Below, one piece after another: positions 8,424-16,884 of a DNA stretch of 64,000 bases. The stretch covers positions 1 through 64,000 of the forward strand of contig CAYUYJ010000015.1 in assembly GCA_964449325.1 (NCBI GenBank), given 5' to 3'. Origin of the DNA: RGIG3002 sp964449325. Its GTDB lineage: Bacteria > Bacillota > Clostridia > Lachnospirales > Lachnospiraceae. A program made the translations under genes and the position numbers. A model generated the notes under the pieces. The model had not been told where the DNA came from. It saw only the letters and a program-made list of their open reading frames with translations, and did not search any database. Position 1 is the stretch's first letter; every line of letters begins with the position of its first letter.

Positions 8424-8864
8424 ATGGATATTAAGGTGAATCAGATACAGCAGCCTACTCCGGTAGAGCAGCCGAAGCAGGCAGCGCCTACGGATGGAAC
8501 CTTTAAATTTACATTGGTGAGCCATATTGAAGAGCAGGAATTGCAGGCAAGACTTACATCTCTCATGGAGGAAATCGCCATGCAGGGGGAGAAGATTACC
8601 AAAAAACGCGATATCAAGGATATGAAGAAGTACAGAGGGCTGATTAAGGATTTTCTCAATGAAGTAGTAAATCGTTCCCATTCGTTTTCGCGAGAGAATT
8701 TTTTGGATAGGAAGGGGCGTCATCGGGTATACGGTATTATACGGCTGATTGACGAAAATCTGGATGAACTGGCGCAGGAGCTTATCAAGGACGAGCAGGA
8801 CAGCATCGCTATTTTAAATAAAATCGGTGAAATACGGGGACTGCTGTTAGACATTTTCACATAG
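8424..8864 (+). CDS. yaaR: YaaR family protein (DUF327)
   Basis: The 146 residues, rich in charged helices, match the length and gene position of Bacillus YaaR, between a nucleotide kinase and holB. The function is not established; no catalytic motif is visible. The frame is open from a GTG at 8391, but AGGAG at 8414-8418 is well placed only for the ATG at 8424. The helical segment EEIAMQGEKITKKRDIKDMK and the C-terminal KIGEIRGLLLDIFT are the most family-like parts. Confidence 0.8.
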   Translation: MDIKVNQIQQPTPVEQPKQAAPTDGTFKFTLVSHIEEQELQARLTSLMEEIAMQGEKITKKRDIKDMKKYRGLIKDFLNEVVNRSHSFSRENFLDRKGRHRVYGIIRLIDENLDELAQELIKDEQDSIAILNKIGEIRGLLLDIFT

Positions 8865-8890
8865 AATTTATAGAAACGGGGGCGGACTTT

Positions 8891-9883
8891 ATGGCAAGAT
8901 TTTCAGATATTATCGGGCAGGAGCAGATTAAAGAGCATTTACAGAATGCAATTGAGACAGGAAAGGTTTCTCATGCTTATATTATTAACGGAGAGCGATG
9001 CGCGGGAAAGGAATTTATTGCCCATGTGTTTGCTATGGCGTTACAGTGTGAAAAGCAGGGGAAAGAACCCTGTCATGAATGTCATTCCTGTAAGCAGGCA
9101 TTAACGAATAACCAACCGGACATTATTCGCGTGACTCATGAAAAACCGAATACAATCGGTGTAGAGGATATTCGTATGCAGATAAACGGTGACATTGCGA
9201 TTAAGCCGTACAGCAGCCCACGGAAAATTTATATTATGAATGAGGGCGAAAAAATGACGGTACAGGCGCAGAATGCGCTTCTTAAAACCCTGGAGGAGCC
9301 GCCGGAATATGCGGTCATTCTTATACTTACCACGAACGTAAATGCACTTCTGCCTACAATTCTCAGCCGTTGTGTGGTGCTGAATATGAAGCCTGTCAGG
9401 GATGAACTGGTGAAGAAGTATCTGATGGAGACAGTGCAGATTCCCGATTATAAGGCAGATATCTGTGTGGCATTTGCCAGAGGAAATGTGGGAAAAGCCA
9501 AGCTTCTTGCTTCCAGTGAGGAATTTGACAACATCAAAGAGGAAGCGATTACGCTTTTAAAATATATTAATGATATGGAAATCAGTGAGATTGTTGCGGC
9601 AATCAAGAAAATCAGTGATTATAAATTTGATGTAAATGATTATCTGGATATTCTTTCCATTTGGTATCGGGATGTTTTGCTGTTTAAGGCAACAAATGAT
9701 GCGAATCACTTGATTTTCAAAGGAGAAATACAGTATATTAGAAAAGTGGCAGATAAATGTGCTTATGAAGGAATCGAACAGATTATTCAGGCACTTGATA
9801 AAGCTAAAAATCGTCTGAATGCAAATGTTAATTTTGATTTGACGATGGAGCTGTTGCTGCTTACGATTAAAGAAAATTCATAA
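8891..9883 (+). CDS. holB: DNA polymerase III delta' subunit
   Basis: This clamp-loader subunit helps place the sliding clamp on DNA during replication. Its 330 residues show an AAA+ module with a degenerate P-loop GERCAGKE (34-41, no Ser/Thr after the Lys), a four-cysteine zinc site (C53, C61, C64, C67), ALLKTLEEPPEYA and the SRC motif near residue 155. The degenerate P-loop is expected, since delta' does not hydrolyse ATP. Its place between yaaR and yaaT matches Bacillus gene order. Confidence 0.93.
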   Translation: MARFSDIIGQEQIKEHLQNAIETGKVSHAYIINGERCAGKEFIAHVFAMALQCEKQGKEPCHECHSCKQALTNNQPDIIRVTHEKPNTIGVEDIRMQINGDIAIKPYSSPRKIYIMNEGEKMTVQAQNALLKTLEEPPEYAVILILTTNVNALLPTILSRCVVLNMKPVRDELVKKYLMETVQIPDYKADICVAFARGNVGKAKLLASSEEFDNIKEEAITLLKYINDMEISEIVAAIKKISDYKFDVNDYLDILSIWYRDVLLFKATNDANHLIFKGEIQYIRKVADKCAYEGIEQIIQALDKAKNRLNANVNFDLTMELLLLTIKENS

Positions 9884-9915
9884 GAAAAATGGAAAAGCAG
9901 TATGGAGGTTTATAG

Positions 9916-10824
9916 ATGGTAAAAGTAATTGGAGTAAGATTTCGTACAGCGGGCAAAATTTATTTTTTTGATCCTCTGAAGTTTGAGATAAAAAAGGGTG
10001 ACAATGTCATCGTGGAAACGGCACGGGGCATCGAATTCGGTACAGTGGTAGGTGCACCGAGAGAAGTGGAAGATGATAAGGTTATTCAGCCTTTAAAGCC
10101 GGTGCTTCGTATTGCAACCGAAAAAGATAAGGAGCAGGAGGCAGCCAATAAGGTAAAGGAAAAGGAGGCATTTAAAATTTGCCTCGAAAAAATCAGAAAG
10201 CACAAGCTGGAAATGAAGTTGATTGATGCGGAGTACACGTTTGATAATAATAAAGTATTGTTCTATTTTACAGCGGACGGGCGAATTGATTTCAGAGAGT
10301 TGGTTAAAGATTTGGCAGCAGTTTTTAAGACCCGAATCGAGCTTCGACAGATTGGGGTAAGAGATGAGACGAAAATTCTCGGAGGAATCGGCATTTGCGG
10401 CAGACCTCTTTGCTGTCATACCCATTTGTCTGAGTTTGTTCCGGTGTCCATCAAAATGGCAAAGGAGCAGAATCTTTCTTTAAATCCGACGAAGATTTCC
10501 GGTGTATGCGGCAGACTGATGTGTTGTTTAAAACATGAGGAAGAAACTTACGAGGAGTTGAACCGGAAACTGCCGGATGTAGGTGATTTTGTGACAGCGG
10601 ATGATGGTTTAAAGGGAGAGGTACAGAGTGTGAATGTACTTCGTCAGCTTGTGAAGGTTCTTGTGGAAGTGAATGACGAAAAGGAAATTCACGAATACAG
10701 AGTAGAACAGCTTCGTTTCAAACGGAGGCATAAAAACAATAAGGTTGATGTAGCGGATGCGGAGCTGAAGGAATTGGAAAAATTAGAGAAGCAGGAAGGA
10801 AAATCCAAGTTAGATGACAACTAA
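9916..10824 (+). CDS. ricT: PSP1-domain protein RicT/YaaT
   Basis: At 302 residues, this has the PSP1 C-terminal domain. In Bacillus it joins RicA and RicF in an Fe-S complex that guides RNase Y cleavage and affects sporulation and biofilm. The cysteines that would hold the cluster are present as two CG-R-x2-CC groups: C161, C166-C167 and C198, C203-C204. The C-terminal 40 residues are a basic and acidic tail. AGGAGG lies before the ATG. It overlaps trmN6 by 11 bases. YabA, which follows YaaT in Bacillus, is absent here. Confidence 0.9.
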   Translation: MVKVIGVRFRTAGKIYFFDPLKFEIKKGDNVIVETARGIEFGTVVGAPREVEDDKVIQPLKPVLRIATEKDKEQEAANKVKEKEAFKICLEKIRKHKLEMKLIDAEYTFDNNKVLFYFTADGRIDFRELVKDLAAVFKTRIELRQIGVRDETKILGGIGICGRPLCCHTHLSEFVPVSIKMAKEQNLSLNPTKISGVCGRLMCCLKHEEETYEELNRKLPDVGDFVTADDGLKGEVQSVNVLRQLVKVLVEVNDEKEIHEYRVEQLRFKRRHKNNKVDVADAELKELEKLEKQEGKSKLDDN

Positions 10825-11584
10825 AGCAGAAACGATTTCCAAACAGGAAAGTTTTCTTCTGAAAGAACATGAAAGACTGGATGAACTGCAAAGGAATGGT
10901 TACCGCATTATCCAAAACCCGGAGAAATTTTGTTTTGGCATGGATGCGGTACTTCTTTCCGGTTTTGCGCGGGCAAAAAAGGGAAGTCATGTACTGGATA
11001 TGGGGACGGGAACAGGAATCATACCGATTCTGATGGCGGCAAAAACAGAAGCATCCCATCTTACCGGATTGGAAATTCAGGAAGAGAGTGCCGATATGGC
11101 AAGAAGAAGTGTTGCCTTAAACGGACTGGAAAGGAAAATAGATATTGTGCAGGGAGACATTAAAGAGGCAGGCGGGCTGTTTGGCGGTGCCTCTTTTGAC
11201 GTTGTAACCTGCAATCCTCCTTATATGATTGGGCAGCATGGACTGACAAACCCGGAGGCACCGAAGGCGATAGCGAGGCATGAAATTTTATGTACGCTGG
11301 AGGATGTTATCAGTCAGGCGGCGAAGGTGTTAAAGCCGGGCGGGAATTTTTATATGGTGCACAGACCCTTCCGATTATCTGAAATTATGGTACAGCTTGT
11401 GAAGTATCGGTTGGAGCCGAAGAGGATGCGGCTTGTTTATCCCTTTGCGGATAAGGAACCAAATATGGTTTTGATAGAGGCAAACCGGGGCGGAAAGTCC
11501 AGAATGACGGTAGAAAAACCGTTGATTGTATACAAAGAGCCCGGAGTTTATACAGACGAGATTTATGAGGTATATGGGTATTAA
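10814..11584 (+). CDS. trmN6: tRNA1(Val) (adenine37-N6)-methyltransferase (YabB-like)
   Basis: A SAM-dependent class I methyltransferase of 256 residues. The SAM loop is DMGTGTG (62-68), and the N6-adenine signature NPPY is at 134-137. An N-terminal GYRIIQNPEKFCFGMDAVLL segment is characteristic of the TrmN6/YabB branch, which modifies A37 of a tRNA. It starts inside the end of ricT, implying translational coupling. The small GIY-YIG gene (yazA) often found next to it in Bacillus is missing here. Confidence 0.9.
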   Translation: MTTKAETISKQESFLLKEHERLDELQRNGYRIIQNPEKFCFGMDAVLLSGFARAKKGSHVLDMGTGTGIIPILMAAKTEASHLTGLEIQEESADMARRSVALNGLERKIDIVQGDIKEAGGLFGGASFDVVTCNPPYMIGQHGLTNPEAPKAIARHEILCTLEDVISQAAKVLKPGGNFYMVHRPFRLSEIMVQLVKYRLEPKRMRLVYPFADKEPNMVLIEANRGGKSRMTVEKPLIVYKEPGVYTDEIYEVYGY

Positions 11585-11590
11585 GTGGTT

Positions 11591-12898
11591 ATGAAAAGAA
11601 TCAGAATTTTGTATAGTATACTTAGCTTGTGTGTGCTGTTTGGAATACTGTCAGGCTGTGGCGCGGGAACGGAGGAGACATTTTCGCAGAACAGTGTATC
11701 GGAAACCGGTGAAGATACAGCTTGGAATAAAGCCGGTTCGGATGGGAAAATTGTTGTGGAAGGGGAACAGATAAGCGGAAATGAAATCGAAGCAGAGAGT
11801 GAAGAAACCGCAATTGTACCGGAGCGAGAAGCTGTTAGGGTAAAAGGGATTTATGTCAGCGGGCCGATTGCAGGGCATGCTAAAATGGATGATTTGATTG
11901 CACTTGTGGATGAAACGGAATTGAATGCGATGGTTATCGATATTAAAAACGATGATGGAAGAGTTACCTACAAAATGCAGACAGATACCGTACTGGAAAT
12001 CGGAGCCGGGATTAACTATATTAAGGATATTGACGAATTAGTAAAAAAGTGCAAAGAGAAAAATATTTATCTGATTGCCAGGATTGTAGCCTTTCGTGAT
12101 CCATTTCTTGCTAAGCAGAAACCGGAGCTTGCCGTCAGGACAAAGAGCGGAGAAATTTTTCAGGATAAAAACGGGCTTGCATGGGTCAATCCGTATAAAA
12201 AAGAAGTATGGGATTATCTGATGGAAATTGCAGAAGGGGCGGCAGAAGCGGGCTTTGATGAAATCCAGTTTGATTATGTCCGTTTTTCTACAGATTTAAG
12301 GGCGGTAGAAATGGATTTCGGATCCGAGGCGGAAGGGACAGACAAGATAGAAATCATTACACAGTTTACCGAATATGCTTATGAAACCTTAACACCACTC
12401 GGTGTATTTGTGGCAGCGGATGTATTCGGTACGGTGATTGACAATGAAACCGACCAGAAAATTGTAGGACAGGATTATGCAAAGATGGCGGAGCATCTGG
12501 ACTATATTTGCCCAATGGTCTATCCCTCTCATTATGTAAATGGAGCGTATGGGATTAACGTGCCGGATGCAGACCCTTATCGAACGATTTATGCGGCTGC
12601 AAACTCTTCCGGAGAAGTGTTGAGTGTGTTACCGGAAGAAAAACGTGCAAAAGTAAGAGTATGGCTGCAGGGCTTTACTGCAAGCTGGGTACCGGGACAT
12701 ATCAGCTATGGACGGGAGGCAATACGGGCACAGATAAAAGGTGCATATGATGCCGGGTATGAAGAGTGGATTTTGTGGAATGCATCCGTGAGGTATCAAC
12801 GGGATTCGCTATTGACTGACGAAGAAGCCGAAGTCGAGAGAGCACTGTGGGAAAATGAGAAAGCAGCGCAGGCGACTACGGTCAGCGGGAATGAGTAG
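11591..12898 (+). CDS. Lipoprotein with COG1306/DUF4015 putative glycoside hydrolase domain
   Basis: A type II signal peptide with lipobox LSGC puts the protein outside the membrane as a lipoprotein. An acidic linker of about 70 residues is followed by a TIM-barrel-like domain. VKGIYVSGPIAGH begins the domain, FDEIQFDYVRFS carries likely catalytic acids, and YICPMVYPSHY follows, all typical of the putative glycoside hydrolase family COG1306. The substrate is unknown; cell-wall or exopolysaccharide glycans are inferences. A GTG at 11585 abuts the trmN6 stop, and the ATG two codons later is used here; neither has a strong ribosome site. It is wedged between two RNA methyltransferase genes. Confidence 0.8.
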   Translation: MKRIRILYSILSLCVLFGILSGCGAGTEETFSQNSVSETGEDTAWNKAGSDGKIVVEGEQISGNEIEAESEETAIVPEREAVRVKGIYVSGPIAGHAKMDDLIALVDETELNAMVIDIKNDDGRVTYKMQTDTVLEIGAGINYIKDIDELVKKCKEKNIYLIARIVAFRDPFLAKQKPELAVRTKSGEIFQDKNGLAWVNPYKKEVWDYLMEIAEGAAEAGFDEIQFDYVRFSTDLRAVEMDFGSEAEGTDKIEIITQFTEYAYETLTPLGVFVAADVFGTVIDNETDQKIVGQDYAKMAEHLDYICPMVYPSHYVNGAYGINVPDADPYRTIYAAANSSGEVLSVLPEEKRAKVRVWLQGFTASWVPGHISYGREAIRAQIKGAYDAGYEEWILWNASVRYQRDSLLTDEEAEVERALWENEKAAQATTVSGNE

Positions 12899-12906
12899 GA
12901 GGAATT

Positions 12907-13749
12907 ATGGCAGGAAAATTATTTCTTTGTGCAACGCCGATAGGAAATTTAAAGGATATGACACCACGCGTCATTGAAACGCTGCAGGAAGCGGATGTGA
13001 TAGCTGCAGAGGATACACGTAACAGTATTAAGCTGTTGAATCATTTCGGAATCAGTACGCCGATGACAAGTTATCATGAATATAATAAGGTGGATAAGGC
13101 AAAAACCTTGATTGCACAAATGCAGGAGGGAAAAAATGTAGCACTCATTACCGATGCGGGAACCCCTGCTATTTCGGATCCCGGAGAGGTGCTTGTGCAG
13201 ATGTGTCAGGATGCGGGAATTGTGGTGACTTCCCTACCGGGACCGGCGGCATGTATAACGGCACTGACACTTTCGGGATTGAGTACCAGACGGTTTTGCT
13301 TTGAGGGCTTTTTATCTGCGGATAAAAAGGAGCGGAAAGCGGTTTTGGAAGAATTGAAAGAGGAGAGCCGTACCATTATTTTGTATGAAGCGCCTCATCA
13401 TTTAAAGCAGACCTTGAAGGAACTGTATGAAACAGTAGGCGAGCGACGGATTACCCTTTGTCGGGAATTAACCAAAAAATTTGAAACGATTATGCCTACA
13501 ACTCTGGAGGGGGCACTGCGGTTTTATGAGGAAGAAGAGCCGCGTGGAGAATATGTGCTTGTGTTGGAAGGAAAGAGCCTTGCAGAGAAAAAGAAGGAAA
13601 AGGAAGCAGGCTTTCAGGAAATGAGTATAGAAGAGCATATGGCGGTTTATGAAGAACAGGGTATGGATAGAAAAGAGGCAATGAAGCAGGTTGCGAAGGA
13701 CAGAGGGGTGTCAAAGAGGGAGATTTATCAGTATTTGGTGGAGAGATGA
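12907..13749 (+). CDS. rsmI: 16S rRNA (cytidine1402-2'-O)-methyltransferase
   Basis: At 280 residues, this is a tetrapyrrole-methylase-fold enzyme that methylates the ribose of C1402 in the ribosomal decoding centre. Signature segments are ATPIGNLKDMTPR at the N-terminus, AEDTRNS (35-40), TDAGTPAISDPGE, and LPGPAACITAL. The C-terminal helical domain ends in RGVSKREIYQYL, typical of RsmI. GAGGAATT precedes the ATG. No clear terminator follows; the next gene has its own strong promoter. Confidence 0.95.
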   Translation: MAGKLFLCATPIGNLKDMTPRVIETLQEADVIAAEDTRNSIKLLNHFGISTPMTSYHEYNKVDKAKTLIAQMQEGKNVALITDAGTPAISDPGEVLVQMCQDAGIVVTSLPGPAACITALTLSGLSTRRFCFEGFLSADKKERKAVLEELKEESRTIILYEAPHHLKQTLKELYETVGERRITLCRELTKKFETIMPTTLEGALRFYEEEEPRGEYVLVLEGKSLAEKKKEKEAGFQEMSIEEHMAVYEEQGMDRKEAMKQVAKDRGVSKREIYQYLVER

Positions 13750-13779
13750 AACTTGTTCCCAAAACTTGCAACATTCCTG

Positions 13780-13820
13780 TTGACAAATCTCTCATTACCA
13801 AATATACTTTGAATATCAAA
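13780..13820 (+). promoter_or_regulatory. acpP promoter with FabT-type operator
   Basis: TTGACA (13780-13785), 17 bases, then TATACT (13803-13808) form a near-consensus promoter. The palindrome TTTGAATATCAAA (13808-13820) begins on the last base of the -10 and covers the expected start site. TTTGA-N3-TCAAA is the known binding pattern of FabT, the MarR-family repressor of fatty acid synthesis in streptococci and lactococci. Repression by blocking initiation is inferred from this placement. Confidence 0.82.
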
Positions 13821-13854
13821 ATAATTTTAAAGATTAAGAAATAAGGAGACTATC

Positions 13855-14088
13855 ATGTTAGAAAGAGTAAAAGAAATCATTCAGGAACAGTTAAACTTAG
13901 ACGGAGTAGAAATTACAGAGGCATCTTCTTTTAAAGATGACTTAGGAGCTGACTCTCTTGACTTGTTTGAATTAGTTATGGCTTTTGAAGAAGAATACGG
14001 AATTGAAATTCCTTCCGAAGACTTAGAGCAGATTACTACAGTAGGTGCTGTTATTGAATACATGAAAAATAAAGGTGTTGAAGCTTAA
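13855..14088 (+). CDS. acpP: Acyl carrier protein
   Basis: A 77-residue acidic four-helix carrier. Phosphopantetheine would attach to S34 in the GADSLDL motif. AAGGAG lies 8 bases before the ATG. It heads the fatty acid operon directly behind the FabT-type promoter, and fabK begins one base after its stop codon. Confidence 0.97.
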   Translation: MLERVKEIIQEQLNLDGVEITEASSFKDDLGADSLDLFELVMAFEEEYGIEIPSEDLEQITTVGAVIEYMKNKGVEA

Positions 14089-14089
14089 G

Positions 14090-15013
14090 ATGAAAACAAG
14101 AATAACCGAATTACTCGGAATTGAATATCCCATTATCCAAGGCGGTATGGCATGGGTGGCAGAGCATAATCTGGCAGCCGCCGTGTCCGAAGCTGGTGGT
14201 CTGGGAATCATCGGTGCAGGTGGAGCTCCGGCTGAATTTGTCAGAGAGCAGATTCGGAAAGTCAAAGAAGTGACGGATAAGCCAATCGGTGTAAATATTA
14301 TGCTGATGAACCCCGAAGCGGATGCGATTGCCAAGGTAGTCGTAGAAGAAGGCGTAAAGGTAGTAACGACCGGTGCCGGTAATCCGGGTAAATATACGGC
14401 ATTGTGGAAAGAAGCCGGTGTGAAATTCATACCCGTAGTAGCAAGCGTTGCTATGGCGAAAATGATGGAACGTGCCGGTGCAGATGCGGTAGTAGCAGAA
14501 GGAATGGAGTCCGGCGGACATATTGGTTCAGCGACAACCATGACACTGGTTCCACAGGTTGTAGATGCAGTGAATATTCCGGTTATTGCAGCCGGAGGAA
14601 TTGCAGACGGCAGAGGTTTTGCAGCAGCATTTATGCTTGGAGCGGAAGCGGTACAGCTGGGTACCCGCTTCGTTGTGGCAAAAGAGTCTATCGTACATGA
14701 AAATTACAAGAAAAAAGTAATTGCTGCAAAAGATATTGATTCAGAAGTAACGGGAATGAGCCATGGACATCCGGTTCGCCAGCTTCGGAACAATATGACA
14801 AGAGAATATCTGAAACTGGAAAAAGAGGGTGCTCCGTTTGAAGAATTAGAGCATCTCACATTGGGTGCATTACGAAAAGCGGTTGTAGAGGGTGATACCG
14901 TAAACGGGACACTGATGGCAGGACAGATAGCAGGACTTGTTAAGAAAGAGCAGACTTGTGCGGAAATAATACAGGAAATTATGTGTGAGGCTGGGGAGCT
15001 TTTACATAAGTAA
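14090..15013 (+). CDS. fabK: Enoyl-ACP reductase II (flavoprotein)
   Basis: A TIM-barrel FMN enzyme of 307 residues that reduces enoyl-ACP in the last step of each elongation round. It replaces the unrelated FabI in many Firmicutes. Motifs are ELLGIEYPIIQGGMAWVA near the start, EGMESGGHIG (catalytic His region), and AAGGIADGRG. The frame is open from 14075, but the ATG at 14090, one base after the acpP stop, matches the family start. A terminator-like hairpin follows before fabD. Confidence 0.93.
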   Translation: MKTRITELLGIEYPIIQGGMAWVAEHNLAAAVSEAGGLGIIGAGGAPAEFVREQIRKVKEVTDKPIGVNIMLMNPEADAIAKVVVEEGVKVVTTGAGNPGKYTALWKEAGVKFIPVVASVAMAKMMERAGADAVVAEGMESGGHIGSATTMTLVPQVVDAVNIPVIAAGGIADGRGFAAAFMLGAEAVQLGTRFVVAKESIVHENYKKKVIAAKDIDSEVTGMSHGHPVRQLRNNMTREYLKLEKEGAPFEELEHLTLGALRKAVVEGDTVNGTLMAGQIAGLVKKEQTCAEIIQEIMCEAGELLHK

Positions 15014-15033
15014 AAATAAATAAACGAGAAAAA

Positions 15034-15068
15034 GCTGCTGCATCAGGGAAATGCAGCAGCAAATTTTT
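15034..15068 (+). terminator. Intrinsic terminator or attenuator between fabK and fabD
   Basis: A perfect 10-bp stem GCTGCTGCAT / ATGCAGCAGC with a 7-base loop is followed by AAATTTTT. It would end or reduce the acpP-fabK transcript and leave fabD onward to read-through or a separate start. Confidence 0.8.
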
Positions 15069-15078
15069 ATAAAAATAG

Positions 15079-15091
15079 TTTGAATATCAAA
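15079..15091 (+). promoter_or_regulatory. Second FabT-type operator, upstream of fabD
   Basis: TTTGAATATCAAA is identical over all 13 bases to the site at acpP. A TATAAA (15068-15073) lies just before it, but I see no convincing -35; the expected position falls inside the terminator stem. AAGGAG of fabD follows at 15108-15113. Confidence 0.72.
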
Positions 15092-15124
15092 TAAATTGAA
15101 TTGGGAAAAGGAGCAAAGCTTATT

Positions 15125-16042
15125 ATGGGAAAAACAGCATTTATCTTTCCGGGGCAGGGAGCACAGTATGTTGGAATGGCAAAGGATTTTTATGATTCCA
15201 TTCCGGAATGTAAAGAGATTATTAGGTTAGCGGGAGAAGTCAGCGGACTGGATATGGAAGCGCTTCTCTTTGAAGAAAATGAGAACATTAACATTACGGA
15301 ATATACACAAATTGCTATGCTGGCAGCGGAAGCGGCCATGTTAAAGGCTGTGGAACAGAAAGGAATCAAAGCGGATGTGACAGCCGGATTAAGTCTTGGT
15401 GAGTATGGTGCTTTGTTGGCAGCAGGCGTGATGGATACTGCAGATGTGTTGCGTTTAGTAAGAAAGCGCGGAATTTACATGCAGGAAGCATATCCGCAGG
15501 GCGGCGCCATGAGTGCGGTGCTGGGACTGGATACCGAGACGATTGAAAAAATCTGTGAGGAAACGGAAGGTCAGGTAAGCGTTGCTAATTATAATTGTCC
15601 CGGACAGACTGTTATCACAGGTGAGGAAAATGCAGTGGCAAGAGCAGTAGAAAAGCTTACGGAAGCAGGTGCAAAGAGATGTGTTTCCTTAAAGGTAAGC
15701 GGACCTTTCCATTCTCCGCTTTTATCCGGTGCGGGAGACAAATTACAGGCTGAACTTCAAAATGTAACAGTACATGATATGCAGATTCCTTATCTTGCCA
15801 ATGTGACCGGAGATTATGTAACGGATATTTCACAGGTGAAAGAGCTTCTGGCAAAACAGGTAGCTTCCTCCGTACGTTGGCAGCAGAGTGTGGAAAAAAT
15901 GATTGCAGATGGTGTAACAACTTTTATTGAAATCGGACCGGGAAAGACACTGGCAGGTTTCATGCGTAAAATCAATAAGGACGTAACCGTAATTAACATA
16001 GAGAAATTAGAAGATTTAGAGAAACTGAGTGTTTTAAAATAA
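15125..16042 (+). CDS. fabD: Malonyl-CoA:ACP transacylase
   Basis: It loads malonyl groups onto ACP. The catalytic serine is S90 in GLSLGEYG and the catalytic histidine is H196 in GPFHSPL. The N-terminal FPGQGAQ motif is present. A TTG at 15101 keeps the frame open, but the AAGGAG and the family start both favour ATG 15125, giving 305 residues. It is the first gene behind the second FabT-type site. Confidence 0.95.
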   Translation: MGKTAFIFPGQGAQYVGMAKDFYDSIPECKEIIRLAGEVSGLDMEALLFEENENINITEYTQIAMLAAEAAMLKAVEQKGIKADVTAGLSLGEYGALLAAGVMDTADVLRLVRKRGIYMQEAYPQGGAMSAVLGLDTETIEKICEETEGQVSVANYNCPGQTVITGEENAVARAVEKLTEAGAKRCVSLKVSGPFHSPLLSGAGDKLQAELQNVTVHDMQIPYLANVTGDYVTDISQVKELLAKQVASSVRWQQSVEKMIADGVTTFIEIGPGKTLAGFMRKINKDVTVINIEKLEDLEKLSVLK

Positions 16043-16115
16043 TTGTTTAAATGATGAAAAAAGTAAAACGGAATTTGCGGAAATTAATCGGTAGGAAAGA
16101 CAGGAGGAAAGCGGA

Positions 16116-16856
16116 ATGTTAAGTGGAAAAGTAGCACTTGTTACGGGAGCAAGCCGTGGAATCGGAAGAGAAATTGCACTTGTTCTTGCTGAGTATGGTG
16201 CAGCAGTGATTGTAAACTACAACGGCTCCAAAGAAAAAGCAGAGGAGGTTGTAGAGGAAATCAGGAAAAACGGCGGAACTGCCGAAAGCTGTCAGTGCTC
16301 CGTAGCAGATGAAACAGCCTGCAAAACCATGATAGATGAAATGTTAAAGAAATACGGACATATAGATATACTGGTAAACAATGCAGGAATTACCAAAGAT
16401 AATCTTGTCATGAAAATCAGTGAAGAAGATTTTGATGCGGTTATCGATACGAATCTGAAAGGAACGTTCCATACCATTAAAGCAATGTATCGTGCGTTCT
16501 TAAAGCAGAAGGGTGGAAGAATTATCAATCTGTCGTCTGTGTCCGGGGTACTCGGTAATGCGGGACAGGCGAATTATTCCGCTTCCAAGGCAGGCATTAT
16601 CGGACTTACCAAGAGTGTGGCAAGGGAGCTTGCGAGCAGAAATGTAACCGTGAATGCAGTAGCCCCCGGTTTTATCGATACCGATATGACAAAAGCAATG
16701 TCTGAAAGTGCAAAAGAAGCAACTTTGAATCAGATTCCGCTAAAACGTGTTGGACAACCGAGAGACATTGCGGAAACAGTAGCATTTCTGGCAAGTGACA
16801 AGGCAGCATATATTACAGGACAGGTAATTTCCGTAGATGGCGGTATGGCTATCTAA
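16116..16856 (+). CDS. fabG: 3-oxoacyl-ACP reductase
   Basis: An NADPH-dependent short-chain dehydrogenase of 246 residues that reduces 3-ketoacyl-ACP. It has the cofactor loop TGASRGIG (residues 10-17), NNAG, and the catalytic Y154 and K158 (YSASK). CAGGAGG lies before the ATG. The gene sits between fabD and fabF, the common order in Firmicutes. Confidence 0.96.
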   Translation: MLSGKVALVTGASRGIGREIALVLAEYGAAVIVNYNGSKEKAEEVVEEIRKNGGTAESCQCSVADETACKTMIDEMLKKYGHIDILVNNAGITKDNLVMKISEEDFDAVIDTNLKGTFHTIKAMYRAFLKQKGGRIINLSSVSGVLGNAGQANYSASKAGIIGLTKSVARELASRNVTVNAVAPGFIDTDMTKAMSESAKEATLNQIPLKRVGQPRDIAETVAFLASDKAAYITGQVISVDGGMAI

Positions 16857-16884
16857 GTGAAAAGAAAGGATATGGTTGAGTAGA

